Of a stretch of DNA of 9,817 nucleotides, positions 1-7,000 are shown piece by piece. The position numbers and the translations under genes were made by a program. Location of the stretch: the NCBI GenBank assembly GCA_013330015.1, contig DUJC01000181.1, positions 1,114 through 10,930 on the forward strand. Reading direction: 5' to 3'. Position 1 is the first letter of the stretch; every line of letters starts with the position of its first letter. The notes under the pieces are model-generated. The model ran no database searches. It was not told where the DNA came from and saw nothing but the letters and a program-made list of their open reading frames with translations. This stretch comes from Candidatus Poseidoniaceae archaeon (GTDB lineage: Archaea > Thermoplasmatota > Poseidoniia > Poseidoniales > Poseidoniaceae).

Positions 1-288
1 CGACGGGGCGGAGGTCGCGATGGAGGCCGTGGATTCGGTGGAGGCCGTGGGAGAGATTCAGACCGACGTGGCGGAAGGCGCGACGGTAGCCGTGGTTTTG
101 GTGGCAACAGAGACAGTCGTGATGATCGACGTGACTCTGAACGAGGTCGTCCAAGCCGTGATCGCAACGACGAGCGTCCAAATGAGCGCTATCGAAAAGC
201 CCGAGGAAAACGGCCAGGCCATGCACACAACCGAGGACCTCAACCCATTCGCCCTCGACGCTATCAAGGCAAGGATCGAGACGACTGA
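1..288 (+). CDS. C-terminal RGG-rich tail of a truncated protein (possibly an RNA helicase or other RNA-binding protein)
   Basis: Frame 1 is open from the window edge to a TGA at 286-288 and gives 95 residues with no start codon, so this is the 3' end of a gene that begins upstream. The translation is extremely biased: by my count 29 Arg and 21 Gly of 95, plus many Asp and Ser. It opens with RGG/GRG clusters (RRGGGRDGGRGFGGGRGR) and ends in a basic Arg/Pro/Gln segment. Such disordered RGG tails are known at the C-termini of DEAD-box RNA helicases and other RNA-binding proteins, where they give non-specific RNA contact. No folded domain is inside the window, so the identity of the body is unknown. 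An overlapping ATG-started frame at 20-334 is Val/Ala/Glu-rich, looks like no protein, and overruns the next start; it is a shadow. The 11-base gap to the next gene suggests one operon. Confidence 0.72.
   Translation, partial: RRGGGRDGGRGFGGGRGRDSDRRGGRRDGSRGFGGNRDSRDDRRDSERGRPSRDRNDERPNERYRKARGKRPGHAHNRGPQPIRPRRYQGKDRDD
21..50 (+). repeat. Direct repeat of 12 bases with 18-base period inside the RGG-tail coding region
   Basis: TGGAGGCCGTGG occurs at 21-32 and again at 39-50, separated by six bases. The 18-base period is a multiple of three, so it encodes a repeated GGRG unit (DGGRGF / GGGRGR). A degenerate version follows near 103-116. It looks like short in-frame expansion of a low-complexity tail. 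Confidence 0.6.
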
Positions 289-293
289 GGTGA
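287..293 (+). promoter_or_regulatory. Shine-Dalgarno site overlapping the upstream stop codon
   Basis: GAGGTGA lies six bases before the GTG at 300 and overlaps the TGA that ends the RGG-tail gene. It matches the anti-Shine-Dalgarno core and supports GTG 300 as the start of the TPR gene. The overlap suggests that ribosomes finishing the upstream gene re-initiate here. Confidence 0.65.
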
Positions 294-299
294 ACGGAC

Positions 300-1337
300 G
301 TGACAGCAGAAGCCCATTATTTGGATGCGCTTGAAGCACTTGATGCTGAAAACCGTGACGAAGCGCTCCAGCATGCTCGAAAGGCGGTCAAACTTGACCC
401 CGAACATGCTGATGCTTGGAGAGTCATTTCTGATGCCAGTCTTCCAGGATCTCGATTGCAACCAAGCTTGAAGCAAGCAGCGTCTTCGCTCTCTGCTGCA
501 AAAAAAGTGGTCGCTCTCCAACCAGATGATCTAGCCATGTGGGTTCGAGGAGGACGATTGCTTTCCGATGAACTTGGTTTGTACATGGATGCGCTTCAAT
601 GGTGGCAAGATGCACGTCATCATGCACCAGAAGAGGTCACACCGATTGTTGAGCAAGCAGCTATTCTTGCAGATATGGGACTCTACAGCGAAGCAAGCGA
701 TAGGTTGCAGTCGATTTTTGATGAAAACATGGATCTTGCTACGACGCAGTATGCACGCGTTGCCCGGTTGCATCAAATGTGTCAATTGGCCAGTGAACAG
801 CCGTCTTCAGAGCATTTCAAACCGTGGGAAAAGCATCACGATGGCTGGGAAGCCATCAAGATGCGAATGAACAAACCACCGATTAGTGAATCGAAAATCT
901 TCCTTCTCATCACAACACCGATTCTCATGCTGGAAGTCATTATGGCACCACAGTTTTTCGGCTCAGGGTTCGGAGGTTTCTGTCTTACATCCTTACTCAT
1001 CCTTACAACAGTCATCTTCGGAATGCGAATCTCGAGGCGATGGTTCCAGCGACTCAACCGACCTGCTTTCAATCTGTTACGAGCTATGGACTTCGAAACT
1101 GCAACAGGCTATGTGGTTGTACCTGAAGAGATCCGAATTTCAAAACTGTTCATGTTCATTCTCAGCCGAAGACCTCCTGCATTCCAAGATCGAATGCTGA
1201 AAATTGTTGAGGCGAAGGAGACCTTCAAGGGGGATTGGAAGCCGAAGTTGCCTGATTTCTCTTCACATATCTCTGATGAGGCCCCCTTCTGGGACGAAGG
1301 GCAGGATGATGAACTCACCTCATTCGAAGAGGAATGA
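300..1337 (+). CDS. TPR-repeat protein with a two-helix membrane hairpin
   Basis: The gene encodes 345 residues and starts at GTG, with a good Shine-Dalgarno site six bases upstream. Residues 4-37 form a clear tetratricopeptide repeat (pattern YLDALEAL...EALQHARKAVKLDP). Weaker TPR-like helix pairs follow at about 38-77, 79-112 and 113-147. Two hydrophobic segments at about 198-219 and 226-244 are flanked by basic residues (KMRMNK before, RISRRWFQR after). By the positive-inside rule both ends should face the cytoplasm, giving a membrane hairpin with cytoplasmic TPRs. The C-terminus is acidic (DEGQDDELTSFEEE). TPRs are protein-interaction scaffolds, so a role in membrane complex assembly is plausible, but I recognise no specific family. 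The possible coupling to an RGG-tailed gene is the only functional context. It is convergent with metK. Confidence 0.85.
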   Translation: MTAEAHYLDALEALDAENRDEALQHARKAVKLDPEHADAWRVISDASLPGSRLQPSLKQAASSLSAAKKVVALQPDDLAMWVRGGRLLSDELGLYMDALQWWQDARHHAPEEVTPIVEQAAILADMGLYSEASDRLQSIFDENMDLATTQYARVARLHQMCQLASEQPSSEHFKPWEKHHDGWEAIKMRMNKPPISESKIFLLITTPILMLEVIMAPQFFGSGFGGFCLTSLLILTTVIFGMRISRRWFQRLNRPAFNLLRAMDFETATGYVVVPEEIRISKLFMFILSRRPPAFQDRMLKIVEAKETFKGDWKPKLPDFSSHISDEAPFWDEGQDDELTSFEEE

Positions 1338-1359
1338 TGTTCTTCGGACACTCATCATC
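1305..1359. terminator. Nested inverted repeats between convergent genes (possible bidirectional terminator)
   Basis: An inner stem TTCGAAGA (1323-1330) pairs with TCTTCGGA (1341-1348), eight pairs including one G-T, across a 10-base loop that contains the TPR gene stop codon. An outer stem GATGATGA (1305-1312) pairs perfectly with TCATCATC (1352-1359), which overlaps the metK stop. Both can form together and lie symmetrically over the 20-base gap between the two stops. There is no U tract, which archaeal termination normally needs, so function is uncertain. Confidence 0.3.
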
Positions 1360-2605
1360 AAAGCGCGGCTTGGAATGCATCGATGACGTCGTGTTTGAGT
1401 TGTTCCCACGGGAAAGTTGCTCCTTTAGGTTGGCGACCAAAATGACCGCCAGCTGCAGTTACACTGTAAATCGGAGTAGATAGTCCAAGGTCGCGGATGA
1501 TATGACCTGGTTTGAAGGAAAAATGGGCATCAACGAGATCAGCGATTGCCTCGTCTGAGATTTTACCACTGCCAAATGTGTCAACACGAATGCTTACTGG
1601 GTCAGCGACACCAATTGCGTAAGCAAGTTGGATTTCGCACTCTTTCGATAGACCCGCAGCAACAACGTGTTTGGCAGCCCAACGTGCAGCATAAGCAGCG
1701 GAACGATCGACCTTCGTAGGGTCTTTACCAGAAAATGCACCACCACCATGCCGTCCACGTCCACCATAGGTATCGACAATGATTTTTCGCCCAGTTAAGC
1801 CTGCATCTGCGTATGGACCACCTGGGTCAGCGAATCGACCTGTCGAATTCACATGAATAATCGTCTTTCCTTCAATGATGAGCGAAGAAGGAACAACAGG
1901 TTTGATGATGTGTTGAATTACTTGTTCACGAATCCACGCTTGCTCCGCTTCTTCGGTTCCATATTCTGCAATCATATCCTTGTGCTGAACGGCAATAACG
2001 ATGTTATCAGCATACAAAGGTTGGCCGTCTCCACCATGCATCAAGGTAACCTGAGATTTTGCATCTGGACGAGCCCACGGGAGAGTACCATCGAGACCTG
2101 CCTTGCTGACTTTTCGGGTGAGTGCTTGCGAGAGAGCGATTGCCAATGGCATCCAGCGTCCTTCGTGTTCTGGGTAGGATTCTGTCTCATCGCATGCATA
2201 CCCAAACATAAGCCCTTGATCACCAGCTCCCTGCTCGTCAATCGATTGTACAACACCGCGATTGATGTGTGCGGATTGGTTTGTGATTAATTCTGTGACT
2301 TCACACAAGTCTTCTGATGTTGCATCCATACCGATACCATGAGACGTGTATCCAATCTGGGCAGCGGTTTTTCGAGCGATGGCGATATAATCGGGAGCGT
2401 CGACGCCGGATGCTAGTCTCACTTCACCTGCAAGCACAATGTGTGAGCGATCTTCTCGGCCTTTGACCAGAGTTTCAACAGCAACTTTCGCTTTGGGGTC
2501 AAGGGTGAGGCACGCATCCACAATAGCGTCGGATATAGCATCGCACAGCTTGTCAGGATGGCCTGCAGCCACGGACTCTGAAGTGAATAACCAGTTTTGG
2601 GTCAT
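1358..2605 (-). CDS. metK: S-adenosylmethionine synthetase, bacterial-type
   Basis: The enzyme makes S-adenosylmethionine from methionine and ATP, releasing phosphate and diphosphate, in the cytoplasm. The 415-residue product carries the family hallmarks. The N-terminus is MTQNWLFTSESVAAGHPDK, with the GHPDK substrate site at 15-19. Signature 1, GAGDQGLMFGYACDET, is at 126-141. The segment GLTGRKIIVDTYGG is at 269-282. Signature 2, GGGAFSGKDPTKVDRS, is at 287-302. These match bacterial/eukaryotic MAT (E. coli MetK is 384 residues), not the divergent archaeal-type MAT family. The extra length comes mostly from a loop after residue 48 and other small insertions. The ATG at 2603-2605 is chosen because it gives the canonical N-terminus. 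AGAGG (2614-2618) lies eight bases upstream and GGAGG (2621-2625) farther. It follows ahcY by 140 bases on the same strand, linking SAM synthesis with SAH removal. Confidence 0.97.
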   Translation of the reverse strand: MTQNWLFTSESVAAGHPDKLCDAISDAIVDACLTLDPKAKVAVETLVKGREDRSHIVLAGEVRLASGVDAPDYIAIARKTAAQIGYTSHGIGMDATSEDLCEVTELITNQSAHINRGVVQSIDEQGAGDQGLMFGYACDETESYPEHEGRWMPLAIALSQALTRKVSKAGLDGTLPWARPDAKSQVTLMHGGDGQPLYADNIVIAVQHKDMIAEYGTEEAEQAWIREQVIQHIIKPVVPSSLIIEGKTIIHVNSTGRFADPGGPYADAGLTGRKIIVDTYGGRGRHGGGAFSGKDPTKVDRSAAYAARWAAKHVVAAGLSKECEIQLAYAIGVADPVSIRVDTFGSGKISDEAIADLVDAHFSFKPGHIIRDLGLSTPIYSVTAAGGHFGRQPKGATFPWEQLKHDVIDAFQAAL

Positions 2606-2613
2606 GAACGGCG

Positions 2614-2625
2614 CCTCTTCCCTCC
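2614..2625 (-). promoter_or_regulatory. Purine-rich ribosome binding region of metK
   Basis: On the minus strand this reads GGAGGGAAGAGG, two overlapping candidate Shine-Dalgarno cores. The nearer one, AGAGG, leaves eight bases to the metK ATG, a normal spacing. The farther GGAGG would be 15 bases away. metK therefore appears to be leadered, unlike ahcY. Confidence 0.5.
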
Positions 2626-2682
2626 GCTATTCAAGACTTGCTGTGCATGGTTTGAACAGTAAGGCTGCGCTTTCAACCGCTA

Positions 2683-2703
2683 AAAGAAGCAGATTACTTC
2701 TTT
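2683..2703. repeat. Inverted repeat in the ahcY-metK intergenic region
   Basis: AAAGAAG (2683-2689) and CTTCTTT (2697-2703) form a perfect seven-base stem with a seven-base loop. On the minus strand the right arm runs on into CTTCTTTTAG, a short U-rich stretch. It lies 43 bases after the ahcY stop and 78 bases before the metK start. It could be a weak terminator for ahcY or part of the metK leader. The rest of the 140-base gap (2606-2745) shows only the metK ribosome site and no clear TATA box. Confidence 0.3.
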
Positions 2704-2745
2704 CGTTGGTTGAGTAAAGGTTTGGATTTTCACGTTGATGGAGTT

Positions 2746-4020
2746 TCAGGTTCCAATGGTGTAATCATCCAAATACGCCACTTGTGCTTCGGTCAGATTG
2801 TCAATTTTGAAACCAAGCGTATCGAGTTTTGTTGTAGCGAGTTCTTCGTCTTGCTCTCTCGTGATGTCGTAGACATTCGCACCCATTGAGCTTCCATCCT
2901 TTGCAAGTCGGCAGAGGGAAAGGAATTGGTTCGCAAAGGACATATCCATTACTTCAGATGGGTGGCCCTCAGCGGCAGCGAGATTGACCAAACGGCCACG
3001 TGCAAGTAGGAAGATTCGACGTCCATCTGGCATTAGGAACTCTTCGTTGTCTTGGCGTATGGTGCGAACCGAATCGGCCTGTGCTTCCAAATCTGTGATT
3101 TTAATTTCACAATCATAATGCCCGGTGTTGCAAACTATTGCACCGTCCTTCATGGCTGCAAAATGGCGTGCAACAATGATGTCTTCCATACCGGTTGCAG
3201 TACAGAAGATGTCGCCCAAAGCAGCCGCTTCATCCATCGGCATTACACGATATCCGTCCATAACAGCCCGAAGTGCAGCTAATGGATCAACTTCGGTAAT
3301 GATGACATTCGCTCCGAGTCCTTGAGCACGCATCGCCACACCTTTTCCACAGTGTCCGTAACCAGCGACAACCATGGTTTTGCCAGCAATGAGAACGGAC
3401 GTTGCTCGCAAGATACCGTCCATGGTTGATTGACCAGTACCGTAGACATTGTCGAAATCCCACTTTGTAATAGCATCATTGACGGCTATGACTGGGTATT
3501 TGAGGTCCCCTGCAGATGCCATGGCCCGGAGTCGATGAACACCCGTTGTTGTCTCTTCAGTTCCTCCGATAACACCATCTGCATATTCAGAGCGATCTCC
3601 ATGGACACGAACGATCAAATCGGCTCCATCATCCAGCGTCAGTGTTGGTTTGAATTCGAGCGTTTTGTCAATGCACCAATAGAAGTCTTCGACGCTTTGT
3701 CCATGCCATGCATAAACGGAATATCCTTCACGAGCTAGCCATGCAGCGACATCGTCCTGGGTCGAAAGCGGGTTGCAGCCAGACCAGGAGAGTTCGGCGC
3801 CTGCGGCAGCGATGGTCTCAATGAGTACAGCAGTCTCTTTGGTTACGTGCAGGCAACCAGCAACACGCATACCAGCAAGTGGTTTTGTACGTTCTGCTTC
3901 CTCCTTGAGTGCTGCGAGGACCGGCATTCTTGACCGAGCCCAATCCACTCTCATTGATCCTTCTTCTGCGAGTTTTATGTCTCTGACAGCATAGCCGTCA
4001 CCCGTATCCAAACCTTCCAT
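2746..4020 (-). CDS. ahcY: S-adenosylhomocysteinase (adenosylhomocysteinase), short archaeal/Thermotoga-like type
   Basis: The NAD-dependent enzyme reversibly splits S-adenosylhomocysteine, the product of methyltransferases, into adenosine and homocysteine and so relieves product inhibition. The 424 residues contain the expected motifs: CLHVTKETAVLIET (56-69), GCNPLSTQDD (81-90), GGTEETTTGVHRL (152-164), AITKWDFDN with Lys186 and Asp190 (183-191), the NAD-binding glycine loop AGYGHCGKG (219-227), NTGHYDCEI (298-306) and GHPSEVMDMSFANQ (352-365). It lacks the C-terminal extension with the Lys-Tyr pair of the long eukaryotic/bacterial form and ends soon after LTEAQVAYLDD, as archaeal and Thermotoga enzymes do. 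The ATG at 4018-4020 gives a natural N-terminus (YAVRDIKLAEEG follows). No Shine-Dalgarno site precedes it, but a TATA-like box at the leaderless distance does. metK lies 140 bases downstream; the giant surface-protein gene ends 61 bases upstream. Confidence 0.96.
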   Translation of the reverse strand: MEGLDTGDGYAVRDIKLAEEGSMRVDWARSRMPVLAALKEEAERTKPLAGMRVAGCLHVTKETAVLIETIAAAGAELSWSGCNPLSTQDDVAAWLAREGYSVYAWHGQSVEDFYWCIDKTLEFKPTLTLDDGADLIVRVHGDRSEYADGVIGGTEETTTGVHRLRAMASAGDLKYPVIAVNDAITKWDFDNVYGTGQSTMDGILRATSVLIAGKTMVVAGYGHCGKGVAMRAQGLGANVIITEVDPLAALRAVMDGYRVMPMDEAAALGDIFCTATGMEDIIVARHFAAMKDGAIVCNTGHYDCEIKITDLEAQADSVRTIRQDNEEFLMPDGRRIFLLARGRLVNLAAAEGHPSEVMDMSFANQFLSLCRLAKDGSSMGANVYDITREQDEELATTKLDTLGFKIDNLTEAQVAYLDDYTIGT

Positions 4021-4041
4021 GCTTCTGCCGAGTACTCTGGG

Positions 4042-4049
4042 TTTTTTAA
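4042..4049 (-). promoter_or_regulatory. TATA-like box of a probable leaderless ahcY promoter
   Basis: On the minus strand TTAAAAAA lies at -22 to -29 relative to the A of the ahcY ATG. Archaeal TATA boxes centre about 26 bases before the transcription start, so the transcript would begin at or next to the ATG. The absence of any Shine-Dalgarno sequence agrees with leaderless initiation. The box sits within an imperfect palindrome, GGGTTAAAAAACCC (4039-4052), whose five-base arms could also form a hairpin. No convincing BRE is seen. Confidence 0.5.
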
Positions 4050-4081
4050 CCCATCTTTACGGCCTGAAAAGGTAGAAGCGG

Positions 4082-7000
4082 CTACTGCTGTTGCTGCTGG
4101 GCTTGTGCAGCGTACTGCTGTGCGTATTGCGCAGCTGTCGCTTCGTCGTAACCTTGAGCAACGAATTGCTGGAAGTATTGGTTGTAGTATTGTGTATACA
4201 AATCGTTGCTTGCAGCTGCAGGTACGGCCGCGGCTGGTGCTGCGGCTTGACCAACATACTGAGCAGCATAGGCCCTTGCCGTCTCTTCAGGATAGCCTTG
4301 AGCAATCAATTGCTGGACGTATTGTTCTGTCATATCCATCTCTTGTCCATAGCCCGCAGCAGCGGCACTGAGGTTGTCGACCTTGTCACCACTTCCGCCA
4401 CGGAGGAAGAGAGCAGAAACTAGTAGAAGAACAAGAACAGTCGCAATGATAGCGATGATGAGCATCATGCTACTTTCTTCTGCATCCTCGCCACCTTGAT
4501 TATCCGTGGTAGGCTCAGACCAAGTTTCAGTCTCTGGATCGTATTCCCACTCACCGATCCAATCACACTTAGAGGTGGTTGAATTCCATGCAAATTCTCC
4601 GCCGGCAGCGAGAGCGCTCTCGTTTGCGAGTATACCTCGACATTGCTTGAGATTGATGAGAACCATCTTGGTCAAATCATCGGACCATCGCTCGTCATCG
4701 CCTTCGTAGACTCGAACCCAGATTTCAACAACTTCACTCGTGTTGCTGTAGAACTCGTCGATGTTCAATGTAAGTTCAAACGTATCCGAGTCAGCAAGAG
4801 CATCACTTCGGTCAAACTTGCTGTCTGTAATGAGGTTGTACTTCTCAATCGCAGATGCAGAGAAGTCCTCTCGCGAGAAGGCTGCTTCGACGTATACCTC
4901 ACCAGTTTCAGACCCTGATAGGATGGTTCCGGTGATGGTGTATGTTGATTCGCTTACACCAACCGATGTGTTCTCAAAGTCGTTGTATTGAACGACTGGG
5001 ATTTCATCTCCGTATCCTTCTGGTACGACGACGAAGTACATTCGGAACTTGTCCGAGAACTTACCAGATGCATCGTAGACACGAAGTTCCATACGAATCT
5101 GAGACTCAGCTGTTCCTGAATCGTCCACAGTCACGTTCTGGAACTTGTACGAGAAGAGACCGTTGCTTGCAGCGGATTCTTCGAACGTGTGTCCTTCCAA
5201 GTTGAACGAAGTGTCACCGTATGGAGCATCGAAGAAGACCTTCCACTCGTAGGTAACAATTCCGTTGCTTCCATCGATCGCATCGGCATCGAACGATTCG
5301 CTCGCATCGAAGTGGACAACAAGTTCACCGGCTTCAGAGAGAATCACACGGTTGACGTCCCATTCTGTGCTGGAAACTGTCTTGGTTCCGATGTACTCGA
5401 TGTTGTCTGCATACTCGTCACGCATGTCGATGCTCATGTTTGCTTCGGGTGCGAATGCGTCAGCGAGGACGTCATTGGTTTCGACATCGACGGTGATGAT
5501 TCGAGCGTGACCTGCTTCATCGTGCAGGAGCAGAGTAACGGTCCATGTGGCGCCTTGGAGACATCCTGTAGCGGACGACAAGTCCGTCTTACAGAAGGTC
5601 GCAGATGGAGAGGCTTCCGAGATGTGGTCGGTTCCGCTGGCCATGGTTTGACCCAACCAGTCGGTCGGACCGTCAAGAATCCAGTCTGCTGTGAGTGTAG
5701 CCGTAGTTGCAGTCGTGTAACCGAAATTAACAGTTGCATCGCTCTTCATGTAGTGTGTAGCATATCCACCGGTCGATGGGTCGATACCTGGCATGTCTCC
5801 ATCGATGGTTAGACCAAGATCTTGGCCCATTGCACCGAATCCTTCTGGATATGGTGTGACCTCGTAGGCCAACATGTTTCCGAGTAGCGGGAAGGTCGTA
5901 CTGTCAGCACGAGAGGAATAGGTCGCTACGTCGATGGTTGATACGATCATTCCACCTTGGTAGTAACTGCATGTTCCCATGATGACGTCCTTGCTGTTGG
6001 CACTGGTTCGCAGCAGGCTCTGGAAGAAGCCGCCATCCTCCATGTATCCGTTACAGACACCAGGAACGTTCTGCGTACTCACAGAGTTTGTGTTGAGAAC
6101 GGCTGTTGCAACAGTTCCATCACCCTCGAAGCCTTGGAAGGCGGTCGTGGACACATCGTCCATGATCGGGTGGAATGGGTCCGCAATGTCGAGGCCTGTG
6201 TAGAGAATCTTGGTCTCAGGTGTGTTTCGGCTTTGGACATCCATACCAAACGGCAGACGTCCATTCAATCCAACATCAAGACCGTAGATTTGGCTTCCTT
6301 GAGGACCAAGGTGAGCCTGAACAGTACCTCCAGCGGACATGAACGATTCGAGCGTCTGTCGGTTCGCAGTCGATCCAAGCTTCTGGTAGTAACCACGGCC
6401 ACCGCTTTCAACATCCTTCGCAGCGATGTCTTCTTGCCATGGCAGGAGAATCTTGTCGTAGTGCGTCATCCACCCAGAGTCAAGGTAGGTGGTCCAATCG
6501 TTGATGCCGAATTGTGTGTAGGTCATGCCCAAGAGTTGAAGATCCTGCTTGATGGTTGAGGTTCGTGCAGTTGAATCGCCAAGGATAGCAACATCGATTT
6601 GGTCAGCAAAGGTTGCATGGAAGTAACGAACGTTACCGCTTGGGTTTCCGTTGGCAAGTTCAGCGTGGAAGCTGATGTTGTAGGTGTGACCATCCATCCA
6701 ACCGTTGTAAGCAGGGAATGTCAAGTCAATACGCTCGTTGGAAGCAAGTGTTGTGGTTGTTGAAGAAGAAGATGCCTGATGAACTTGTGATCCATCGGTC
6801 TCGTCATAAACGGTCATGTAGAACATGTAATCGCCAGCCAATACACCGTTGGTTGCTTTGAGATCCCAGTTGTGCGTCAAACTTCCGTCGATTGGAAGGA
6901 CACATGCGGAAACGCCATCATCTAAGCATGCAAGTGTGCTTGGCTTGCCGAGAGTGATATCAACGGATTCAACATTGAAGATTACTTGTTCGATGTTGTT

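Noticed and set aside
20..334. ATG-started + frame of 104 residues at the left edge
   Set aside because: Val/Ala/Glu-rich shadow of the RGG-tail frame; it overlaps the start of the TPR gene and has no ribosome site.
2606..2745. SAM riboswitch before metK
   Set aside because: The 140-base gap contains only a short hairpin and purine-rich ribosome site; none of the SAM-I, II or III core patterns was recognisable.
4039..4052. GGGTTAAAAAACCC as a terminator of the giant gene
   Set aside because: Its five-base arms are short, no U tract follows in the sense direction, and its position relative to the ahcY start fits a TATA box better.
4103..4324. CRISPR or tandem DNA repeat at the Gln/Ala-rich end of the giant gene
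   Set aside because: Only two diverged copies, in frame and coding, with a coding linker; it is a protein-level repeat.
5189..5812. Antisense + strand frame of 207 residues inside the giant gene
   Set aside because: No recognizable motif or ribosome site; Cys/Arg/Val-rich composition typical of an antisense shadow of an Asp/Ser/Thr-rich gene.
5957..6559. Antisense + strand frame of 200 residues
   Set aside because: Same reasoning; it mirrors the amidotransferase-like region and shows no protein-like features.
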